Origin: Deltaproteobacteria bacterium
Lineage (GTDB): Bacteria; Myxococcota_A; UBA9160; UBA4427
Reading direction: 5' to 3'
Assembly: GCA_011051925.1 (NCBI GenBank)
Contig: DRKE01000297.1
Coordinates: 1 to 13,814 of the forward strand
DNA: 13,814 nucleotides
Shown here: in pieces, positions 7,352-12,596 of the stretch
Numbering within the stretch: the stretch's first letter is position 1
Layout of the letters: the number at the start of each line of letters is the position of its first letter
Notes under the pieces: model-generated
The model's database searches: none
Told to the model about the DNA's origin: nothing
Seen by the model: the letters and a program-made list of their open reading frames with translations, nothing else
Translations under genes and position numbers: made by a program

Positions 7352-8776
7352 ATGAAGCCCGGGGTCCTCGATTCCCTCATCGACCAGATCGGAAAGGACA
7401 GGGTCCATACCGATCCGGACACCCTCGACGAAAGGCGTTTCGACTACTGGGTCGTCGCCCATCTTCGCGATTGGCGAGGCGAGGAACTCGCCCGGCCGGG
7501 CGTCGTCGTTCGGCCGCGATCCGTGGCCGATGTCCAGGCCATCGTCCGGATCGCCAACGAATCGAAGACGCCCCTCGTCCCCTTCGGACTCGGCTCGGGG
7601 GTCTGCGGCGGGATCCAGCCCGATCCCTCGGTCATCCTGGTCGACCTCGGCGCCATGAACCGGGTTCGCGAGATCGACGAGACGAATCTTCTCGCCTCCT
7701 TCGACGCCGGCACGAACGGACTCGAGGCCGAGGAAGCGGTCGCGGCGAGGGGCCTCACGATCGGACATTGGCCCCAATCGATCGCGATCAGCTCGGTCGG
7801 CGGCTGGATCTCGACCCGCGCGGCTGGCCAGTTCTCGACCGCCTACGGCAACATCGAGGACATCGTCTACTCGATCGAAGCCGTCCTGCCCGACGGCGAC
7901 CTCGTCCAGCTCGGAAAGGCCCCCCGCGCCGCGGCCGGCCCCGATCTCCGTCATCTGCTTCTCGGTGCCGAGGGAACCATGGGGATCGTCACCGGCGCGA
8001 CCCTCAAGCTTCGACGCCAGCCCGAAGAACGGGCCTTCAGTGCCTGGTATACCCCGACGCTGGCGGCGGGATTCGAGGCCCAACGGGCCATCGTCCAGGC
8101 CGACTGGCTTCCTCCCGTGATGCGCCAATACGACGCTTCCGAGGTCGGCAGGAACTTCCGGGACGTGACCGCGGATACGGCGGGGGATCGCGGGCTGCTG
8201 CTGATGGTCCACGAAGGACCCGCTGGCCGGGTCGCGGCAGAGATCGAAGCGGTCGGCGACCTCGTGCGACGCGAAGGCCTCGAACCGGCTCCGCCCGAGG
8301 TGGGCCCCCATTGGATGGAACGCCGGAACCACGTGCCGTCCTGGCGCCAACTCTTCGAAGGCCATCTCGTGGCCGACACGATCGAGGTCTCGGCGCCCTG
8401 GACGCGGATCCTTCCGCTCTACGAAGAGGCCGTGGCGAGTCTTCGCGAGCGCGAAGACGTCGTCGTCGCCTCGGCCCACAGCTCCCATGTCTACCGGACG
8501 GGAATCAATCTCTACTTCACCTTCGTCGCGCGACACGACGATCCGAACGACATGGAGACCGCCTACCTCGATTGCTGGCGACGCGTCATGGAGGCGACCA
8601 CGCGCCATGGCGGCGGCGTGGCCCATCATCACGGTGCCGGCCGGCTTCGAAAGCCCTATCTCGTCCACGATCTGGGCGAGAACGGGATCGCCCTGCTCCG
8701 AAGGATCAAGAACGCCGTGGACCCGCATGGATTGATGAATCCGGGTAATCTCATTCCCGATGCCTCCGTCACCTGA
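7352..8776 (+). CDS. FAD-binding oxidase of the alkyl-DHAP synthase (AGPS) family
   Basis: This 474-aa flavoprotein has a PCMH-type FAD domain (residues about 50-225: VVVRPRSVADVQ, VPFGLGSGVCGG, 'SSVGGWISTRAAGQFSTAYG', NIEDIV, LLGAEGTMGIVT) and an AGPS-type C-terminal domain. The GG-x-x-x-T-x-A-x-G-x-x-S-x-x-YG-x-IED block and the 'AHHHGAGRLRKPYL' motif (His425-427) are hallmarks of alkylglycerone-phosphate synthases, in which this His cluster is catalytic. In eukaryotes the enzyme swaps the acyl chain of acyl-DHAP for a fatty alcohol, making the ether bond. Bacterial members may do this or act as other oxidases. AGGAG lies 9 bases before the ATG. It follows the DHAP-producing GlpD-like gene and overlaps the kinase gene by 17 bases. 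The family is well supported; the exact substrate is not. Confidence 0.82.
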   Translation: MKPGVLDSLIDQIGKDRVHTDPDTLDERRFDYWVVAHLRDWRGEELARPGVVVRPRSVADVQAIVRIANESKTPLVPFGLGSGVCGGIQPDPSVILVDLGAMNRVREIDETNLLASFDAGTNGLEAEEAVAARGLTIGHWPQSIAISSVGGWISTRAAGQFSTAYGNIEDIVYSIEAVLPDGDLVQLGKAPRAAAGPDLRHLLLGAEGTMGIVTGATLKLRRQPEERAFSAWYTPTLAAGFEAQRAIVQADWLPPVMRQYDASEVGRNFRDVTADTAGDRGLLLMVHEGPAGRVAAEIEAVGDLVRREGLEPAPPEVGPHWMERRNHVPSWRQLFEGHLVADTIEVSAPWTRILPLYEEAVASLREREDVVVASAHSSHVYRTGINLYFTFVARHDDPNDMETAYLDCWRRVMEATTRHGGGVAHHHGAGRLRKPYLVHDLGENGIALLRRIKNAVDPHGLMNPGNLIPDASVT

Positions 8777-10238
8777 ACTCCTTCTCGGCCTCGACGTCGG
8801 ATCCACGAGCGCCCGCGCGCTCGTCGTGGATCTCGAGGGTCGGGTCCATGGAAAGGCACTTGTCCGGCTTCCTTCGTCCCACCCCGCGCCCGGGCGGGTC
8901 GAGCAGGACCCGCGCGAAGTCTGGAAGCGCGTCCGGGAGACGATCGTGCGTTCCCTGGCCGAGGCGAATGTTGCGGGATCGGACCTCGCGGCGGTCGGCA
9001 TCGCGGCCCAGCGATCGAGTGTCGTCCTCTGGGATCCCGGAACGGGGGAGCCCCTCGGCCCGATGATCCTGTGGAGCGACCTTCGAGGTTCGGAACGGGC
9101 TGAGGAACTCCAGGCGCAGGGCTATCTCGCACCGGCGATCGCGGCCGTCTCGAAACTGGAGGCGGCGATCGACGGCCTCGAGGACGGGCGGAAGAGGATG
9201 GCGGACGGCAGGCTCGCGTGGGGGACCCTCGACAGCTTTCTCGTCCATCGCCTGAGCGGCGGCGAACTCCATGTGACCGATCATTCGAACGCGTGGTCGA
9301 CGTGTTATCTCGATCTTTCCACGATGCGCGACTGGAACGAGAAGCTGATCGGATTCCAGGGACTCTCCGCGTCGATCTTCCCGACGTTATGCGATACGTG
9401 GGGGCCGTTGGGGCGGACGGCGCCAGCGGTTCTCGGGAGTGAAGTGCCGATCGGCGCGATCGTGGCGGATCAGCAGAGCGGCATGTTCGCACACGGCGCC
9501 CTCGGCCCCGGATGCTGGAAGACCACCTGGGGAACCTCGGGAACCCTGATGGTTTCGACCGGGACGACACCGGCCCTGGCTCCGGGCCTGATGCCGATGT
9601 TGTTGGCCAGCCATGGGGACGAGACCCGATTCGCCGTCGAGGGAATGGTCATCTCGGCCGGGGCGCTGCTCGATTGGCTCGTACGCGATCTCGCGCTCTT
9701 CGACTCCGTCGACGCACTGACGGCTGCAGCCGCATCCGTCTCGGGAAACGGGGGGGTCGTGATCTGTCCCGCACTCCAGGGACTCGGCGCCCCCTACAAC
9801 GATTCGGCACGGCAAGCCGCGATCATGGGTCTTTCGGCCGCATCGACGCGCGCCCAGATCGCACGAGCTGCCTTCGAGAGCCTGGCCTTCCGGCTGCGCG
9901 AGATCATCGAGGCAGCGGCCTCGATCGAAACGATCGAGCTTCCCGAAACCCTGCCCGTCGACGGTGGCCTCGCAGCGAACGACCTCTTCCTGCAGACCCA
10001 GGCGGATCTGCTCGCGCGCCCGGTCGTTCGACATACCCAGCTCGAAGCGACCGCGCTGGGCGCCTGTATCGCGGCCGCGATGGGCGTCGGCCTGGCGACG
10101 CTCGAAGAGCTCGAGCCGCTCACCCGGACCGGGGAATGCTTCGAGCCGCGAATCGATCGCGCGGAAGCGGACGACCGATTCGGCGACTGGCGAAACAGGC
10201 TGGAAGCTTCTGCGGAAGCGAACCCGGGCGCTGCATGA
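8760..10238 (+). CDS. FGGY-family carbohydrate kinase, glycerol kinase-like
   Basis: A 492-aa kinase with both FGGY lobes. The N-terminal phosphate loop is 'LLGLDVGSTSARALVVD' (residues 8-24). 'VGIAAQRSSVVLWD' with 'PMILWSDLRG' forms the sugar site, ADQQSGMFA (Asp237, Gln238) carries the catalytic base, and 'TTWGTSGTLM' and 'VDGGLAANDLFLQ' bind ATP. Overall layout and length match glycerol kinases. However, the glycerol-contacting Glu of the QRET motif is Ser86 here, and the Tyr of the PYFSATKL region is absent (AIAAVSKL), so the substrate may not be plain glycerol. The ATG overlaps the end of the AGPS-like gene by 17 bases, indicating translational coupling. Last gene of the operon. Kinase family is sure; a glpK name is not justified. 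Confidence 0.85.
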   Translation: MPPSPELLLGLDVGSTSARALVVDLEGRVHGKALVRLPSSHPAPGRVEQDPREVWKRVRETIVRSLAEANVAGSDLAAVGIAAQRSSVVLWDPGTGEPLGPMILWSDLRGSERAEELQAQGYLAPAIAAVSKLEAAIDGLEDGRKRMADGRLAWGTLDSFLVHRLSGGELHVTDHSNAWSTCYLDLSTMRDWNEKLIGFQGLSASIFPTLCDTWGPLGRTAPAVLGSEVPIGAIVADQQSGMFAHGALGPGCWKTTWGTSGTLMVSTGTTPALAPGLMPMLLASHGDETRFAVEGMVISAGALLDWLVRDLALFDSVDALTAAAASVSGNGGVVICPALQGLGAPYNDSARQAAIMGLSAASTRAQIARAAFESLAFRLREIIEAAASIETIELPETLPVDGGLAANDLFLQTQADLLARPVVRHTQLEATALGACIAAAMGVGLATLEELEPLTRTGECFEPRIDRAEADDRFGDWRNRLEASAEANPGAA

Positions 10239-10286
10239 TCGAAGGCGCCTGCCGGCCGACCGCTCGGCGGGTTCGGCAACAGGTCG

Positions 10287-10574
10287 TCAGGCGACGCTCG
10301 CTTCCGGCGAGAGAAGAACCCACAGACCGACCGCGATGAAGCCCAGACCCGCCGCCCAGCGGACGGTCCGGGGGTCCAGATACTGGGCAATCGTCGATCC
10401 GGCGAGTACACCCAGAGCCGACGTGACCACCAGCGCGGTAGCGGACGCCGCGAAGACCGTCCATTTCGGATGCGACGCATCGGCCGCGTAGAGAAGCGTC
10501 GCGAGCTGGGTCTTGTCCCCGAGTTCGGCAATGAAGACGGTCGTGAAGACCGTCGCGAAGAGTCTGAAGTCCAT
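10287..10574 (-). CDS. GDT1/TMEM165 (UPF0016) family cation transporter, one-domain form
   Basis: A 95-aa membrane protein with three hydrophobic segments and the family signature ELGDKTQ (residues 17-23), whose acidic residues line the cation path. Members export Mn2+ or Ca2+ in exchange for protons. The two-domain forms are about 190-300 aa. One-domain bacterial forms such as this one are known and are thought to pair, often as two small subunits. I see no second copy next to it, so it may act as a homodimer. It converges on the kinase gene with 48 bases between stops. No Mn-responsive yybP-ykoY-like structure is apparent upstream of the ATG at 10574. Confidence 0.85.
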   Translation of the reverse strand: MDFRLFATVFTTVFIAELGDKTQLATLLYAADASHPKWTVFAASATALVVTSALGVLAGSTIAQYLDPRTVRWAAGLGFIAVGLWVLLSPEASVA

Positions 10575-11136
10575 GCCCGCTCCCTGCCTTGCGAAGACGA
10601 ATCGGGTCGCCGCCCGAAGCCCGCGAGTTCAATGGTCGATCTCGAAGCCCCCGTGCCATCGGACTTCGTTCGAGCGTCCTCGACCGTGACATCGGCATCC
10701 GAGGATCCCTCTTCGACGCCTTCGAAGCGAAGACGAGTAACCCGTCGGCATCGACCCTGCCACGAAGTGGAGCCGAAAACTGCTCGGGGACTGCCCCTCG
10801 ATCTGCCGGGGTCGCGGACCCTGGATCCAGGCACATCCGCTTCCTGATCGGACCCGCGCCCGATGTCCGGCACGCTGGACATCGGGCCGGGCCTCGGCAA
10901 CTCCGCGGCGGATGCAGCGCCCGCACATCGCGCTCTACGCGACCACCATGGTAGGGGCCCGATTCGAGCCGGATCCAGAACCGGCGTGCGAAAGACTCCG
11001 CGAAGCCGACACGCTGCCCAAGGTGACCCTCGTCGTCCTGGTCCGAAAACGCCGCACGCTCCCGAACGCCATCGTGCGCGATGAGACGGAGCGGAAATCG
11101 ATCGCCGCATGCACGAGGTCGATCACGCGGTTTCTT
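10575..11136. other. 562-base stretch without a supported gene
   Basis: Upstream of the transporter gene and downstream of the DUF4345-like gene I find only overlapping, Arg/Ser-rich reading frames with no recognisable motif, so I call no gene. The stretch holds one strong hairpin (10858-10887). It also holds a 7-bp inverted repeat, GCGTGCG (10984-10990) with CGCACGC (11053-11059). It may contain decayed cassette sequence next to the array, but that is a guess. Confidence 0.5.
10858..10887. repeat. Perfect 11-bp inverted repeat, strong hairpin
   Basis: GCCCGATGTCC (10858-10868) and GGACATCGGGC (10877-10887) are perfect inverted repeats around GGCACGCT. No T-tract follows on either strand, so it is not a standard terminator. 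It could be a protein-binding palindrome, a processing site or one copy of a dispersed repeat. Confidence 0.5.
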
Positions 11137-11137
11137 G

Positions 11138-11500
11138 TCATGCGGTGGACAATCGAGGCGCCAACAGCAAGGCGGCGATCGCCAGCTCCATCGCGATTCC
11201 GCCCAGATTCTTCCCGTCGAGGTTCCGGTCGACGACGACGGACCAGACTCGTCCGAGACCGGCACCGAGCCACGCGATTCCAACAGTCAGGAACATGGGA
11301 TCCCACTGAGAAAGCAGGCAGGCGATCCCCATGCTCGCAAAGAGTCCACCGTAGGTCGCGCGAATCTCGGAAACCCCGTTCGTACCGACGGGAGACATAC
11401 TCGTGAACGCAGCTGCACGGTCGGGCAAGAAAAGGCCGAGACCACCCAGGGCGGTCGTAATCAGCGCACCCAGGTTCGCCAGGACGAGGCTCGCATCCAT
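11138..11500 (-). CDS. DUF4345-like small membrane protein in a gene cassette
   Basis: A 120-aa protein with four predicted membrane helices (about residues 5-25, 48-63, 68-88 and 98-116). The segment 'SEIRATYGGLFASMGIACLL' with a conserved Glu-x-Arg-x-x-Tyr-Gly-Gly is typical of the DUF4345 family, whose function is unknown. The length matches the family. The ATG at 11500 lies only 16 bases beyond the R' box of the attC-like repeat (11517-11695), the usual spacing of a cassette gene. No ribosome site is visible, as is common in cassettes. The stop (TGA) lies in GCATGAC, which resembles a degenerate R'' box. It is the last recognisable cassette gene on the array's minus-strand reading direction. 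Confidence 0.7.
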   Translation of the reverse strand: MDASLVLANLGALITTALGGLGLFLPDRAAAFTSMSPVGTNGVSEIRATYGGLFASMGIACLLSQWDPMFLTVGIAWLGAGLGRVWSVVVDRNLDGKNLGGIAMELAIAALLLAPRLSTA

Positions 11501-11516
11501 GTTCGCGTCTGCCGCA

Positions 11517-11695
11517 GGACAACGGATAGGCCGATCAGCGGCAAATCCGGTTGGAGGAAATCGTCAGGATACCAGAGGTGGTCGCCAGATGGCACCAGCC
11601 GCACACCGCCTCGGTCCGGAGGACAAGAAGAACGTGGGCGGCGGACTTTGAAACATCCATATCCGGATTTGTCCGTCTGTAGCGGTTTGTTATAC
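11517..11695 (-). repeat. attC-like site 1 (integron cassette recombination site)
   Basis: Read on the minus strand, the site starts with GTATAAC (11689-11695, R''-like), continues AAACCGC, and ends with GTTGTCC (11517-11523, R'-like). A central imperfect stem pairs GTGGGCGGC (11634-11642) with GCCGCACAC (11598-11606), with one mismatch. It is homologous to site 2: over 94 bases (11606-11699 against 12042-12135) I count seven differences. It lies between the 73-aa and DUF4345-like genes, and the 73-aa stop codon is inside its R'' box. At 179 bp it is at the long end for attC sites. Confidence 0.6.
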
Positions 11696-11911
11696 GGCGG
11701 ACCAGAAACTTCCAATCAAGGCTCCACCCACGATCAGCAAGAGCAACGAGAATATCGGAGCCGGAGGAAGATCGAAAATCATATCGATTATCGTCTCGCG
11801 TATTGAGGTCGAAGGGGATTCGCGAAAGGAACGTATTTCACCACGCAATAGCCAAGCGCCGACGACGAAGAGGACGACTCCGACCAGCAATCGAGTTTCA
11901 GCCGCAGTCAA
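11690..11911 (-). CDS. 73-aa two-helix membrane protein in a gene cassette
   Basis: A 73-aa protein with two predicted helices, about residues 6-22 (TRLLVGVVLFVVGAWLL) and 51-70 (APIFSLLLLIVGGALIGSFW), joined by a charged loop (RGEIRSFRESPSTSIRETI). I know no family. The start codon appears to be TTG at 11911, 40 bases inside the cassette after the R' box at 11952-11958. The stop TAA (11690-11692) lies within GTATAAC of attC site 1, a typical cassette layout. The base composition is clearly lower in GC than the chromosome to the left, which supports separate origin. Function unknown; the small hydrophobic form is common among cassette products. Confidence 0.6.
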   Translation of the reverse strand: MTAAETRLLVGVVLFVVGAWLLRGEIRSFRESPSTSIRETIIDMIFDLPPAPIFSLLLLIVGGALIGSFWSAV

Positions 11912-11951
11912 TATAAGGATCCGAATCTTGGCACGCCGACCCGTGTCTGCC

Positions 11952-12131
11952 GCATAACGGATAGTCTACTCACCTGCGAAAATCGCCGACGAGGACCGTC
12001 AGCATACCAGAAGGTCGGCGCCAGGTGGCACGAGCCGCCCACCGCCTCGGTCCGAAGGACAAGAATAACGTGGGCGGCGAACTCCGAGACATCCATATCC
12101 GGATTTGTCCGTGTGTAGCGGTTTGTTATAC
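11952..12131 (-). repeat. attC-like site 2, intact
   Basis: On the minus strand it runs from GTATAAC (12125-12131, R'') through AAACCGCTAC to GTTATGC (11952-11958, R'). R'' and R' are complementary with one G-T pair. CTAC after R'' and GTAG before R' could serve as the L boxes. A perfect 9-bp stem, GCCGCCCAC (12034-12042) with GTGGGCGGC (12070-12078), and a small GTCC/GGAC stem inside it give the expected palindromic fold. It separates the 139-aa and 73-aa cassette genes. Its R' end, TGCCGCATAACGG on the plus strand (11950-11962), matches the predicted target of the neighbouring bridge RNA. Confidence 0.7.
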
Positions 12132-12165
12132 GGCGCGCCCTGCATCTGGCGAAGACGATCAAACT

Positions 12166-12585
12166 CTAGTCTGGGTTTCCGACTCCAAAGGCTCGGCCGA
12201 TGGTTCCGGCGAGGATGCCGCGCGGCTTCTGGATCGGCGCGCCTCCGCCGGCATCGCGGGCAATGCCGATCGCGACGTATGAACACTTCTCAAGAGTGAG
12301 TTGGTCGTCATTCAATAGACTCTCGTCAGTAACGTAGGCAATTCCAACAGGAAGATCCTCGGCGCCTCGCGCGATCTGAGTCCCCTCCCAACGGGCGCAA
12401 AGTACGACGAAGGAGATTTCGGTCGTTTGATTGTCGGCCAGCCAAGACACCGGCTTTGCGAGTCGCCCGATCCAATAGTCTGGTCGGTCCGGCCCCGGCA
12501 GCTCGCGCAGAAGGTCAACGACCAACGGAACTTGGTCGTATAGATCCTCAGGCGCGTAGTCGACGGAAGCGATGCTTAGCTGCAC
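12166..12585 (-). CDS. 139-aa cassette-encoded protein, unknown function
   Basis: A 139-aa soluble protein starting at GTG 12585 (MQLSIASVDYAPEDLY...). Ordered-looking stretches such as PDRPDYWIGRLAKPVSWL, ISFVVLCARWEGT, LPVGIAYVTDESLL and EKCSYVAIGIA suggest a real folded protein. No signal peptide or membrane helix is seen and I know no family. The frame stays open upstream to an ATG at 12744, giving 192 codons. Those extra codons would cross the attC remnant (12589-12596) and be antisense to the IS110 left end, so I reject them. The stop at 12166 is 35 bases before the R'' box of attC site 2. The cassette's own promoter or ribosome site is not visible, and the IS insertion just upstream may have cut it from its original promoter. 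Confidence 0.55.
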   Translation of the reverse strand: MQLSIASVDYAPEDLYDQVPLVVDLLRELPGPDRPDYWIGRLAKPVSWLADNQTTEISFVVLCARWEGTQIARGAEDLPVGIAYVTDESLLNDDQLTLEKCSYVAIGIARDAGGGAPIQKPRGILAGTIGRAFGVGNPD

Positions 12586-12588
12586 AAG

Positions 12589-12596
12589 TGCCGCAT
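12589..12596 (-). repeat. Remnant of a third attC R' end, cut by IS110 insertion
   Basis: TGCCGCAT is identical to the first eight bases of the R' end of attC site 2 (11950-11957). It lies 3 bases beyond the GTG of the 139-aa gene, where the attC of the preceding cassette should end. Instead of continuing AACGG the sequence goes into TGTATATC, the inferred IS110 left end. The same octamer recurs inside the bridge RNA loop at 12664-12671. Confidence 0.5.

Noticed and set aside
6971..9001. Long minus-strand open frame opposite the GlpD, AGPS-like and kinase genes
   Set aside because: Shadow frame of GC-rich coding DNA; composition is Arg/Asp/Gly-rich with no domain motif, and the plus strand holds three well-supported genes.
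10575..10760. Manganese (yybP-ykoY) riboswitch upstream of the GDT1-like gene
   Set aside because: Looked for because this transporter family is often so controlled; the conserved motif was not found.
10629..10928. Minus-strand frame upstream of the GDT1-like gene
   Set aside because: No family resemblance and several overlapping frames of equal quality; not supportable as a gene.
11509..12140. CRISPR array or MITE pair as an explanation of the two 180-bp repeats
   Set aside because: Only two long copies with a gene-sized spacer, so not CRISPR. No target duplication or terminal inverted repeat typical of MITEs; attC placement around genes fits better.
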